Assembly (NCBI GenBank): GCA_965248905.1
Contig: CBDFKS010000005.1
Location: forward strand, 186,001 to 250,000
DNA from: CBDFKS01 sp965248905
GTDB lineage: Bacteria; Chloroflexota; Dehalococcoidia; Lucifugimonadales; JAGWBF01
Direction: 5' to 3'
Length of the DNA stretch: 64,000 nucleotides
The translations under genes and the position numbers were made by a program. Below the pieces are notes generated by a model, which worked only from the letters and a program-made list of their open reading frames with translations, made no database searches and was not told where the DNA came from. Numbering within the stretch: position 1 is the stretch's first letter; every line of letters begins with the position of its first letter. Positions 54,157 through 62,636 of this stretch are shown here, in pieces.

Positions 54157-54447
54157 ATGAGGCGGGCTTCAATGACCTGCGAGCTTTGCGACCGCTATAT
54201 GGAGCGTTTAACGGCGCACCACCTGATTCCCAAGATGAAAGGTGGAAAGCATGGGCCGTAAGCCATGCTGTGTCCTACCTGCCACCGCCAGGTCCACGCC
54301 CTTTTCAGCGAGGGAACTCTAGCTCGCAAGCTTAACAGCGTAGACGCCTTGAAGACCGATCCCCAGGTAGGCAACTATCTGTCCTGGGTGCGGAAGAGGG
54401 CGGATAATTCCCACTTCAAAGTCCGGAAGTGGAAGGGTAGATACTGA
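54157..54447 (+). pseudogene. HNH endonuclease-like gene with in-frame stop
   Basis: One frame gives TCELCDRYMERLTAHHLIPK and then, after TAA 54259-54261, LCPTCHRQVHALFSEGTLA, followed by LSWVRKRA. Both halves match a small HNH protein in which CxxC, HHLIP and CxxCHxxxH form the metal-binding nuclease core. A segment of roughly fifteen residues expected between LIPK and LCPTC is mostly gone and the stop lies there. A deletion and a nonsense change therefore inactivated it. The second half alone can be translated from ATG 54265 but would lack the first Cys pair. Confidence 0.65.
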
Positions 54448-54736
54448 GCATCCATTTCGCGCCTGACCGTCCAAGGGGTATCACCATTGGCCAAATGGGT
54501 GTTGACACCGTGTGCCTAAGCCAGGGCTCCTTCTACCATATATTCAGGTGATGTTCGTTCCCAGAACGATTGGCCACCATGTATCACAGACGCTGTGAGC
54601 GACAATGTGGGGATCGTGGGGCCGTATCGGGAGCCGCAAGCCCAAGTGCACGCCAAGACGGCTCTACGTGAGTTGGCGGTGACAGATGCGAACACGATAC
54701 ATTGCCTGATGAAACGGTCAAAAGGAGGACCCCGGA

Positions 54737-55672
54737 ATGGACTCTGAGAATGGCAGAGACACTCAGAACGGCGCTATGGAGCACTATTCCTTGGATGTTT
54801 CCCATGAGCGCGTTGAGAGCCTGTGGAGGCAGGTCCTAAACCACAAGAACTCATCGCGTTCCGACCTTACAGCGGTCAGGGCCAGTCGAGCCCGAGCTGA
54901 GATGGAACGACAAAAGGCATCTAAGGAGGCCCTGGAGGCCACGAGGCAGACCTGCGATCAGCTAATCGCCGAGTCGGAGCGGCAGCTGGTAACGGCCAGA
55001 GAAGTAGAGCGCGCAGCTCAGATGAAGATGGTTGATGCTGATGAAACCCTGAAGCAGGCCGAGATGACACTTGGGGAGGCAAATACCTACCGCGAAAATA
55101 TGATGGCCGAGGCTGACAGCTACCGTGACAAGGCCATGGCGGATGCGGACAGCTATCGCCAGGCGACTACGGATGAAGCTGACATCTGTCGCGAAAAGAT
55201 CATGGCGGAAGCTCGGCAGGACTCCCAGAGGATCCGAGACGAGGCCATGGCCGCCGCGACCCAGGAGTGCACGGACCTCAAACGCCAGGTCACCTATGAA
55301 GTCCAGTCCATCCTGAACGAGGTCGACGCTATGAGAGCGGCGGCTCAAGAGGAAATGGAAGCGCAGAAGATATATGCTGAGACAGCACAGATCAAGGCTA
55401 TGTCTCAGAAATCCTGCGCTGAGCTCATGGGAAACGTTGGCGAAGTTGCCTACCGGATGGACGGCGAAGACGACCAGGTGTCCTCGATGAAGAGCGTGAG
55501 CTCCTGGGAAGACGTGGGGTTAGGCGAGGTATACCAAGCTCCTGAGCCGACTACTACGGAGTCCGAGCCTGAGCCCGAAATTATCAACGGACAGCAGGAG
55601 AACGGCACTTATCAGGAAGAAGCCGAGGCCACGACCACCTCTAAAAAGTCCAAGGCTAAGAACTCTAAATAA
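54737..55672 (+). CDS. Coiled-coil protein with hendecad repeats, DivIVA-like, unknown function
   Basis: A 311-residue hydrophilic protein with no signal peptide. Residues about 20-245 are nearly all coiled coil. Residues 114-179 form six 11-residue repeats (EANTYRENMMA, EADSYRDKAMA, DADSYRQATTD, EADICREKIMA and two more), the hendecad period of right-handed coiled coils. The last 60 residues are acidic and low-complexity (PEPTTTESEPEPE), ending with a basic KKSKAKNSK. The layout resembles DivIVA/SepIVA-type scaffolds in Chloroflexota, but the DivIVA N-terminal lipid-binding motif is not evident. ATG 54737 has AAAGGAGG upstream; a terminator follows at 55703-55743. Confidence 0.7.
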   Translation: MDSENGRDTQNGAMEHYSLDVSHERVESLWRQVLNHKNSSRSDLTAVRASRARAEMERQKASKEALEATRQTCDQLIAESERQLVTAREVERAAQMKMVDADETLKQAEMTLGEANTYRENMMAEADSYRDKAMADADSYRQATTDEADICREKIMAEARQDSQRIRDEAMAAATQECTDLKRQVTYEVQSILNEVDAMRAAAQEEMEAQKIYAETAQIKAMSQKSCAELMGNVGEVAYRMDGEDDQVSSMKSVSSWEDVGLGEVYQAPEPTTTESEPEPEIINGQQENGTYQEEAEATTTSKKSKAKNSK

Positions 55673-55702
55673 TCCCGCAAATCAGGTTCGAAAAGGTGTC
55701 AT

Positions 55703-55743
55703 AGAAAGCCATCCACCCTTAACGGGGGGCGGGATGGCTTTCT
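55703..55743. terminator. Terminator hairpin after the coiled-coil gene
   Basis: Perfect 12-bp stem AGAAAGCCATCC / GGATGGCTTTCT. It serves the coiled-coil gene and, on the other strand, the TPP enzyme gene. A second, partial copy is carried by the tandem duplication, missing the first five bases of the left arm. Confidence 0.75.
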
Positions 55744-56119
55744 AGCATTTAGGCGAAGCCTAGTTGGGGAGAAGGTAGCCTCTACGGTTTAATCTCCCGC
55801 CTTGCGCCGAGCGACTGCTGCCTCTGCTCGGGGGCTGATAGCCCGCTGCACCACTACGTTGACTAGCGATGGCTTGCCGGCCGCAAAGGCCCGCTTTAAG
55901 GCTGGTTCCAGGTGCCATCCACCCTTAACGGGGGGCGGGATGGCTTTCTAGCATTTAGGCGAAGCCTAGTTGGGGAGAAGGTAGCCTCTACGGTTTAATC
56001 TCCCGCCTTGCGCCGAGCGACTGCTGCCTCTGCTCGGGGGCTGATAGCCCGCTGCACCACTACGTTGACTAGCGATGGCTTGCCGGCCGCAAAGGCCCGC
56101 TTTAAGGCTGGTTCCAGGT
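55708..56119. repeat. Perfect 206-bp tandem duplication
   Basis: 55708-55913 and 55914-56119 are identical direct repeats. Each contains the terminator hairpin core and the last about 40 codons of the TPP enzyme gene. Copy 2 belongs to the functional gene; copy 1 carries the C-terminal codons a second time without a gene body. Confidence 0.9.
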
Positions 56120-57677
56120 CCTCCGGGCGTTCGACGAATTCTCCGTGGCCGCCTAATCCCTCTGCCACCAGATCATAGCGCGTTTGTAGCAGGTCGGTGG
56201 CGATCGCCCGCCCGTATACGCCCAGCTGAATTTGTCGGTCTATGCCCCAGGCTGAGTCGTTGCCCAAGATTGTTACGATGGGCAGATTGTGTCGTACGGC
56301 GGTGTCGAACTCCATTCCTTGGAAGCCAAATGCGCCATCACCGCTGAAGTTAATCACCTTGGCGTCCGGGTAAGCTAGCTTGGCTGCCATAGCCGTCGGC
56401 AGGGACGAGCCCAGCATTCCCAAGGTGGGTATGTAAAGCCAGCGGCGGCCGTGTCGAGCACCGTGATGTGCCCTCCCGAAGTGACAATAATCGCCACCAT
56501 CGAATACCAGAAAATCATTGGGCCCCAAAAGCTTTTCCACCGTTTTGTGAACGTACATAGCGTGCATAGGTGTGTCAGCAGTCGCCAAGGTATCCAGCCA
56601 TTCCGCCTGGGCGTCACGCTCCCCTTGGAGCCTGTCCAGCCACGGTAGGCGAGGCCAAGAGTATTTGGCGGCCTCTTCCGTAAGCTGTCTGACCACCCCC
56701 TGCACATCCCCGACTATACCCACGCTGACACCACGGTTCCTGCCGATCTCCGCCGCTGCGGGGTCCACCTGAATTAGTTTGGCTTCAGCCGCCACGGCTG
56801 GCGGCAGGCAAAACCCTATGGAGAAGTCCTGCTTCCTGCCCAGCAGCACAACTACGTCGGCCTCGGCCAGCAGACCGGCTGCTCGGTTGAGCCCTCTTTC
56901 GAAGAATCCGAAGCAGTTTGGATGATCGTCGGATACCAGACCTCGCGCCTGGTCCTCTGTGAGCAGCGGCAGGTTGGTTGTTTCGATGAAGTTCTGTAAG
57001 GTCTCTCCAGAGTCGGTGTAAGCCGCCGGAGCCCCCGCCAGGACCAGGGGTCGTTGGGCTTGATGGAGCATCTCGATGGCCCTTTTCACCAGCTCCGGAC
57101 TAGCACCGGCAGGGTTGTCTGACCGATACTCTTCCGGCTGATAGAAGCTGACATCCTCTTCGTTTACCTCTTGCTCCTGAACGTCCATGGGTATGGTCAG
57201 GTGCACAGGCCCGCGACGGCCGCTGAACGCAGTCCTGACAGCCCGAGCGATGTAGTCAGGGATTCGGCGGGCATCGTGGACCATCCAAGAGCCCTTGGTA
57301 ACAGGGGCGGCCATGGCCACTTGCTCGATCTCCTGCATGGCCCCTCTGCCCAGCTGGGACAGGTTGGCGGAGCCACTAATGGAGATGACAGGACTTTCGC
57401 TGTGCAGGGCATGGGCAAGGCCGGGAACGGCGTTGGCAAATCCTGGTGTGGTGTACATGCACACGCCCGCCTGGCCGGTGATGCGGCCCCATGCATCTGC
57501 CATATGAACGGCCGCTTGCTCATGGCGCGTATCCACGAAGTTGAAGTCCATGTCGTACATCACGTCCATGACGGGAAGGATATGGTCCCCGGCCAAAGTG
57601 AATATGTTGCGAACGCCCTCTAACTTGAGGGCCTTGCCGATGAGGTGGCTGCCGGTAATCTTGTTGGATCCAGTCAT
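55995..57677 (-). CDS. Thiamine pyrophosphate-binding enzyme (acetolactate synthase-like)
   Basis: A 560-residue TPP enzyme of the acetolactate synthase/oxalyl-CoA decarboxylase class. The PYR domain has the catalytic Glu in VDTRHEQAAVHMADAWGR near residue 55; the middle domain has RRGPVHLTIPMDVQ, and the PP domain carries the Mg-TPP motif GDGAFGFQGMEFDTA then NLPIVTILGNDSAWG near 440-470. It probably carries out decarboxylation or ligation of a 2-oxoacid; the precise substrate is unknown and no FAD-type acetolactate synthase small subunit is adjacent. ATG 57677 has a GGAGGC-like site. Its 3' end is duplicated (55708-56119) without affecting the frame. Confidence 0.9.
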   Translation of the reverse strand: MTGSNKITGSHLIGKALKLEGVRNIFTLAGDHILPVMDVMYDMDFNFVDTRHEQAAVHMADAWGRITGQAGVCMYTTPGFANAVPGLAHALHSESPVISISGSANLSQLGRGAMQEIEQVAMAAPVTKGSWMVHDARRIPDYIARAVRTAFSGRRGPVHLTIPMDVQEQEVNEEDVSFYQPEEYRSDNPAGASPELVKRAIEMLHQAQRPLVLAGAPAAYTDSGETLQNFIETTNLPLLTEDQARGLVSDDHPNCFGFFERGLNRAAGLLAEADVVVLLGRKQDFSIGFCLPPAVAAEAKLIQVDPAAAEIGRNRGVSVGIVGDVQGVVRQLTEEAAKYSWPRLPWLDRLQGERDAQAEWLDTLATADTPMHAMYVHKTVEKLLGPNDFLVFDGGDYCHFGRAHHGARHGRRWLYIPTLGMLGSSLPTAMAAKLAYPDAKVINFSGDGAFGFQGMEFDTAVRHNLPIVTILGNDSAWGIDRQIQLGVYGRAIATDLLQTRYDLVAEGLGGHGEFVERPEDLEPALKRAFAAGKPSLVNVVVQRAISPRAEAAVARRKAGD

Positions 57678-57885
57678 TCTGCCTCCTGATATGCCGGTAC
57701 ACTTTTAGCTCTGATTAGAGGAAGTGCAATACCTGTATGAGAGGTGTCGAAGGGATGGTTTGAATTATGGCGGAGATGCCGTGGAGCGTCAACCTACTGT
57801 GCCTTCGTCGCAGTTGCCGTCAACAAAACACCGTGCTATCATTGCTCCGTGGCCCGACGGTAATAACTAGAGGAGAGTGGAGCCA

Positions 57886-59049
57886 GTGGCCCTTCCTGAG
57901 CGAATGAAGTTCGGAATCTTCTTGGCGCCCTTCCACCGCGTAGGTGAGAATCCGACTCTGGCAATTGAGCGGGACATGGAGCTGGTGCAGTGGCTGGATA
58001 CCCTGGGCCTTGACGAGGCGTGGATTGGCGAGCACCACAGCGCTGGCTGGGAGACCATTGCCTCCCCGGAGTTATTCATGGCGGCCGCCGCCGAGCGTAC
58101 CCGCCACATCAAGCTGGGCACCGGTGTTATCAGCCTTCCATATCATCACCCTTTGATGGTTGCTAATCGCATGGTTCAGTTGGACCACATGACCCGTGGA
58201 CGAGTAATGATGGGTGTGGGTCCTGGCGCTTTGGTCTCCGACGCCTACATGCTGGGTATCGATCCGACGACTCAACGGGATAGAATGCATGAGTCCCTTG
58301 ACATAATTATGAGGCTCTTCACGGAAACAGAGCCCATAACCTACAAGAGTGACTGGTTCGAGTTGCGCGAGGCGGTGCTTCACCTCCGGCCCTACCAAAG
58401 GCCCCACCTGCCCATCGCCGTGGGAGCTGTCACTTCGCCAGCCGGGCCATCTTTGGCCGGCAAGCATGGAGCGGCGATGCTCTCCATGAACGTGCCCAGG
58501 GACGTGCCTGGTGAGGCCGACTTTTCGTACCTATGGGACGTAGCGGAGACTTCCGCAGTTGAACATGAGAAAACGGTCAGCCGTGACGAATGGCGTCTGG
58601 TAATTCCAGTCCACCTGGCGGAAACCCGTGAAGAGGCGATCAATGATGCCAGGATGGGCGGCGGATACTTTCAGCGTGAGTACTTGGAGGAGACCATAGG
58701 TCGCCAATCGGATAACAATGTTCCCGTCGAAAAGATCATTGATACCATGGTGGAATCCGGCTCTTGGATTATCGGCACTCCCGACGACTGTGTAGAGGCT
58801 ATCAATCGTTTGGATGAGAGGAGCGGAGGCTTCGGAGGCTTCCTGGTACTGGTGGTCGATTGGGCTCCTCGCGAGAAGATATTACGTAGCTTTGAGTTGC
58901 TGGCGCGTTATGTGATGCCTAGGTTCCAAAATAGTCTGGGTAACATAATAACGTCCAACCAATGGTCCCGAGACCACAACCAAGAACTGGAAACGCTGAG
59001 GGCCAGTTCCATAGCAAGGGCACGCGAGACCTGGGAAGCGCGCCAATAG
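57886..59049 (+). CDS. LLM-class flavin-dependent oxidoreductase, paralogue 1
   Basis: About 387 residues of the bacterial luciferase-like family: MKFGIFLAPFHRVGENPTLA at the N terminus, ELVQWLDTLGLDEAWIGEHH, RHIKLGTGVISLPYHHPLMV and RVMMGVGPGALVSDAYMLGI. It should use reduced flavin and O2 to oxidise or cleave an organic substrate. I choose GTG 57886, because AGGAG lies ten bases before it, exactly as in the next paralogue (59181), where the start is ATG; an earlier in-frame GTG 57877 overlaps that site. It is similar along its whole length to the gene at 59.2 kb. Confidence 0.92.
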   Translation: MALPERMKFGIFLAPFHRVGENPTLAIERDMELVQWLDTLGLDEAWIGEHHSAGWETIASPELFMAAAAERTRHIKLGTGVISLPYHHPLMVANRMVQLDHMTRGRVMMGVGPGALVSDAYMLGIDPTTQRDRMHESLDIIMRLFTETEPITYKSDWFELREAVLHLRPYQRPHLPIAVGAVTSPAGPSLAGKHGAAMLSMNVPRDVPGEADFSYLWDVAETSAVEHEKTVSRDEWRLVIPVHLAETREEAINDARMGGGYFQREYLEETIGRQSDNNVPVEKIIDTMVESGSWIIGTPDDCVEAINRLDERSGGFGGFLVLVVDWAPREKILRSFELLARYVMPRFQNSLGNIITSNQWSRDHNQELETLRASSIARARETWEARQ

Positions 59050-59110
59050 CCGTTACCTTCTTCGTAGTCGGGCAACGATAGTTATTCGTCAAACAATCCG
59101 GATTTGATGT

Positions 59111-59116
59111 TATAAT
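59111..59116 (+). promoter_or_regulatory. Perfect -10 element upstream of flavin monooxygenase paralogue 2
   Basis: TATAAT at 59111-59116, 65 bp upstream of the ATG. The -35 at 17 bp is poor (GTCAAA). It suggests that paralogue 2 has its own transcript in addition to read-through from paralogue 1. Confidence 0.4.
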
Positions 59117-59180
59117 GGCCCTCGGAATGGGGCTCAGCCAACTGTGACCCCGCACACATACGAGAGGAGAGTGTATTAGA

Positions 59181-60353
59181 ATGGCCCTTCCTGAGAGACT
59201 CAATTTCGGAATCTTCCTGGCTCCCTTCCACCCCTTGGGCGAGAATATAAAGCTGGCTCACGATCGGGACCTTGAGTTGGTACAGTGGCTGGACTATCTA
59301 GGATACGACGAGTGCTGGGTAGGTGAGCATCACAGCGCCGGATGGGAGACTATCCCCGCTCCCGATATTTTTATGGCGGTCGCAGCCGAGCGTACACGCA
59401 ACATCAGGTTTGGCACGGGAGTGTATAGTCTACCCTATCACCATCCCTTTATAGTGGCCCATAGGATGTCGTTGCTGGACAACCTGACCAACGGTCGTAT
59501 CATGCTTGGCGTGGGCCCGGGCGCCATGGTTACCGATGCCTATATGCTTGGGCAGGACTACGGCCTGGCTCGGGGCAAGATGGATGAGGCTCTCGGGGTT
59601 ATCCTACGCCTCTTCACTGAAACGGAGCCCGTAACTCACGTCAGCGACTGGTTCGAGCTCCACGATGCCATGCTCCAAATCAAGCCTTTTCAGAAACCCC
59701 ATATGCCTATTGCGGTGGCATCTGCAGCATCACCGGCTGGCGTAGCTGTGGCCGGTAAGCACGGAGTGGCGGTACTATCGGCCAGCGTGCCTGCGGACAT
59801 AAGGGGCCAGCCCGCCCTTCAGCACCTGTGGCAAATCGCCGAGGACGCGGCGGCCGAGCATGGAAAGACTGTTCGCAGAGAGGACTGGCGTCTCTCCATC
59901 CCCATCCACCTGGCAGAGAGCAAGAAACAGGCTATGGATGAGGCCCGAATGGGCGCTGGCCGCCAGCTGAGAGAGTACACCGAAGTGCTCCTCGGCCCGA
60001 ACCCTGTAGCCAAAGGTCCTGTCGAAGAGGTCATAGACAGGATGGTAGATGCGGGTAGTTGGATAGTGGGAACGCCCGACGATTGCATCGCTGCCATCAA
60101 ACGTCTAGACGAGCGAAGCGGTGGGTTCGGAACCTTCTTGGTGCAGCACCACGAGTGGGTCTCCCGGGAGAAGAGAATGCACAGCTTCGACCTGCTGGCG
60201 CGTTACGTGATGCCAGAGTTTCAGGGTTCGCTCCAAAGCGTCAAGATGTCCTACGACTGGGGAGTAGACCACCTCCAGGAGATGCTGGACTTGAGACACG
60301 CCGCTACTGACAAGGCCAGAAAGATCTGGGACGAGGCTCACCCGAGCAGGTAA
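59181..60353 (+). CDS. LLM-class flavin-dependent oxidoreductase, paralogue 2
   Basis: A 390-residue luciferase-like monooxygenase, clearly a tandem duplicate of the gene at 57886-59049 (MALPERLNFGIFLAPFHPLG, GYDECWVGEHHSAGWETI, RIMLGVGPGAMVTDAYMLG, RSGGFGTFLVQHHEW). Reaction class as for the paralogue; substrate unknown. The copies have diverged most in the surface loops (residues 170-260), which line the substrate entrance in this family, suggesting different substrates. ATG 59181 has AGGAG ten bases upstream. A terminator follows at 60392-60421. Confidence 0.92.
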   Translation: MALPERLNFGIFLAPFHPLGENIKLAHDRDLELVQWLDYLGYDECWVGEHHSAGWETIPAPDIFMAVAAERTRNIRFGTGVYSLPYHHPFIVAHRMSLLDNLTNGRIMLGVGPGAMVTDAYMLGQDYGLARGKMDEALGVILRLFTETEPVTHVSDWFELHDAMLQIKPFQKPHMPIAVASAASPAGVAVAGKHGVAVLSASVPADIRGQPALQHLWQIAEDAAAEHGKTVRREDWRLSIPIHLAESKKQAMDEARMGAGRQLREYTEVLLGPNPVAKGPVEEVIDRMVDAGSWIVGTPDDCIAAIKRLDERSGGFGTFLVQHHEWVSREKRMHSFDLLARYVMPEFQGSLQSVKMSYDWGVDHLQEMLDLRHAATDKARKIWDEAHPSR

Positions 60354-60391
60354 CCCACGGCTGGAAGATTGAGTTAGCCCTTCGAAGTAAG

Positions 60392-60421
60392 AGAGTGCCA
60401 GGCCAACGAGCCTGGCACTCT
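60392..60421. terminator. Bidirectional terminator
   Basis: Perfect 12-bp stem AGAGTGCCAGGC / GCCTGGCACTCT with loop CAACGA and T-runs on both sides. It sits between the flavin monooxygenase stop and the convergent AMDase-like gene. Confidence 0.85.
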
Positions 60422-60429
60422 TTGTATTT

Positions 60430-61170
60430 CTAGTCCTGGGGCTCAGGCATAAACTCCAGAAGTCTCCCGGCGCCCTGTATGGACTGAGTTATGCCAGCCT
60501 TCCGAAAGGTACGCCAGGCGGTGGCCTGCACCGCTGTTACCACCGGTTTGCCCAGACGCTGCTCAAGCTCGGCGGCGGCCTCCATGGCTCGCCAGGCGGT
60601 GCAGGGGCAAAACAGGGCGTCGGCCTCGGGACGGCACACCTTGGTGGCAAACTCCAGAATCACCTCGGGGTCCTGGTCGTTGATGCCCTGGGCCCCGGCC
60701 TGTGCGGCCCACGGCTCCGCCTCCACGTTGAGCACGTCGAACCCTTGGGCTTCGAAGTACTCGCGCAGTCGATCATTGTTCCAGTCTGGGTACGGAGATG
60801 CCACGGAGATCTTCTTGGCCCCGAAATAGTTTAGCGCCTGGGCCACGGACGGACTGGTAGCTACCGCTGGCACCCCCGCTGCTGTGGCCATGATTTGCTC
60901 CATTTGACCGCTCCACTCGATGCCCCGATAGAAGCTATTTGTAGTTCCCACCATGGTCACCACGTCTATCTTGGCCTGGCGGAGGTATCGACCGCCCTGC
61001 TCCAGTTGGGAGTTCATCTCGTCCATCCCGTCCTTACCAATAGCCTCGTTGGTCAGCCACAGGCGTTGGCTGTGAATGGACGTTCCGGGTGGTGCTATCC
61101 GATGGAAGTCGGGCTCCACAGTGGTGTTGGTCGCGGGGACCATAACTCCTATACGTTTGCGGATAGCCAT
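60430..61170 (-). CDS. Maleate isomerase/arylmalonate decarboxylase-like protein (Asp/Glu racemase superfamily)
   Basis: A 246-residue protein of the Asp/Glu racemase superfamily. It has IGVMVPATNTTVEPDF at the N terminus, VGTTNSFYRG at 74-83, and FCPCTAWRAMEAA with two cysteines (C188, C190). In racemases and maleate isomerases a first Cys sits in the 75 region; here it is replaced by GTTNS, as in arylmalonate decarboxylases (GTSLSFYRG, from memory), which use only the second Cys. It may therefore decarboxylate a substituted malonate or isomerise maleate. It converges with the flavin monooxygenase over a shared terminator. ATG 61170 has GGAGG upstream. Confidence 0.8.
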   Translation of the reverse strand: MAIRKRIGVMVPATNTTVEPDFHRIAPPGTSIHSQRLWLTNEAIGKDGMDEMNSQLEQGGRYLRQAKIDVVTMVGTTNSFYRGIEWSGQMEQIMATAAGVPAVATSPSVAQALNYFGAKKISVASPYPDWNNDRLREYFEAQGFDVLNVEAEPWAAQAGAQGINDQDPEVILEFATKVCRPEADALFCPCTAWRAMEAAAELEQRLGKPVVTAVQATAWRTFRKAGITQSIQGAGRLLEFMPEPQD

Positions 61171-61276
61171 CTCATACCTCCTTGGGTGCGGATTTTGGGT
61201 AGTATAACATGTGGATGGGTGGGACCTATCTACCTTAGCGGGATAATCGCGAGGCCCTTAACAAGAATCTCTCATA

Positions 61277-61404
61277 CTGGTTGCCACCAGCACCACCAAG
61301 GATTAAAAGGGGCCGGGGTGCCCTCACCCCGGCCCTTCGACAAGCTCTCAGGGCCACCCCTCTCCCAGCGGGAGAGGGGCTGGGGGTGAGGGCCACTTTC
61401 GTAG
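61277..61404. repeat. MITE/REP-like element, CTGGTTGCCACCAGCACC family
   Basis: Starts CTGGTTGCCACCAGCACCAC and ends GTGAGGGCCACTTTCGTAG, with CTCTCCCAGCGGGAGAG inside and a CCTTCGACAAGCTCTCAGG insert related to the other repeat family. Same ends as 25303-25409. The remainder of the 61171-61553 gap has no gene. Confidence 0.7.
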
Positions 61405-61553
61405 AACACCTTTTCTTGACGGTCTGAAGGGATTATGTTTTACTTTAGCTACATCAGACCAGCGGATGTCATCAAGCTGCTTCTATGAACCCCGTGTGTG
61501 GATTAGGGTTCAGTAGGTAGCTTTTATTTTCTACCGGCGTTTGGAGGTGTTTC

Positions 61554-62621
61554 GTGCATTTGGGCCTGGTCATGGAATGCGATTACAGGGAGGGTGCTAC
61601 CCAGCGCGAAGCCTTCGATGAAGTGTTCGCACAGATTGATATTGCCGAGTCCATGGGCATAGATGGTGTCTGGCTGGCGGAGAGGCATTTCGCATCTCCC
61701 AACAGCCAGGCCGCCATACCTTCCATAGCATCCGCGCCTCTGATCTTGGCCAGTGCCATCGCAGCACGGACCAAACGTCTTCGGATAGGTATCGCAGTCA
61801 ATGTGTTACCGCTGAGCAACCCTGTCCGTTTGGCTGAGGAAGCCGCTACTGTAGATAACATCAGTCACGGTCGCCTGGATTTTGGAGTGGGTCGTAGCGC
61901 CTTCGCCAGAGCCTACGAGGGCTTTGGCGTCCCCTACGAGCAGAGCAGAGAACGATTCCAGGAGTGCCTGGATATCGTTATTAGCGCCTGGACCAACGAA
62001 AGGTTTTCATATGAGGGGAAATACCATAAATTCGACAATGTGGGCGTAGTGCCCAAACCCTATCAAAAACCCCATCCCCCCATACGTATAGCCGCCGCCA
62101 GCCCAGGTACCTTCCCTCACTTGGGCAGCATCGGGTATCCGATATTCATTGGTTTACGAGACCTGACGCTGTCTGAGCTGGCTCAGCAGGTAGGTACCTA
62201 TCGCCGGGCGTGGCGAGAGGCGGGTCATCCAGGTAATGGCGACGTGCTGCTGAGGATGCCGGTTTATGTATCTAACAGTAACGAGCTCGCCTACTCGGAG
62301 CCCAAAGAGAGCACCATGTCCCTATTTCGCCGTCTCGCGCAGACCTATATTCGGTCTTCCGAAGGTGCAACCGACGACGCAGCCAGGGAGCGAGCCGAGC
62401 GAGGACAGCGCCTGTACGAAGCTAGCTACGATGATCTGCTGCGGGATAGATTGGCTCACGGCACGCCCGAAGCTGTCATGGAACAAATCCGTCATATACA
62501 AGATGAGCTGCAGTTATCGGGCCTCATAGCCGAAATGAACACAGGTGGAACAATTCCTAGAGAGAAGGTCTTGGACTCCCTTACCCTCTTTGCCGAAAAG
62601 GTAGTGCCAGCCTTCAGATAA
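61554..62621 (+). CDS. LLM-class flavin-dependent oxidoreductase
   Basis: A 355-residue luciferase-like monooxygenase of a separate subgroup from the 57.9 and 59.2 kb pair: LGLVMECDYREGATQREAFD, GIDGVWLAERHFASPNS, RLRIGIAVNVLPLSNPVRLA, RLDFGVGRSAFARAYEGFG and a C-terminal AEMNTGGTIPREKV. GTG 61554 is the start, with a GGAGG site nine bases before. It probably precedes the MFS exporter in one transcript (15 bp gap), so the pair may oxidise and then expel or process a compound. Substrate unknown. Confidence 0.92.
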   Translation: MHLGLVMECDYREGATQREAFDEVFAQIDIAESMGIDGVWLAERHFASPNSQAAIPSIASAPLILASAIAARTKRLRIGIAVNVLPLSNPVRLAEEAATVDNISHGRLDFGVGRSAFARAYEGFGVPYEQSRERFQECLDIVISAWTNERFSYEGKYHKFDNVGVVPKPYQKPHPPIRIAAASPGTFPHLGSIGYPIFIGLRDLTLSELAQQVGTYRRAWREAGHPGNGDVLLRMPVYVSNSNELAYSEPKESTMSLFRRLAQTYIRSSEGATDDAARERAERGQRLYEASYDDLLRDRLAHGTPEAVMEQIRHIQDELQLSGLIAEMNTGGTIPREKVLDSLTLFAEKVVPAFR

Positions 62622-62636
62622 AAGCAGGTCATCCCG

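Noticed and set aside
54737..55672. Possible CRISPR-like or repeat-array explanation for the periodic DNA in the coiled-coil gene
   Set aside because: The period is 33 bp in frame with 11 residues and no spacers; it is protein repeat structure.
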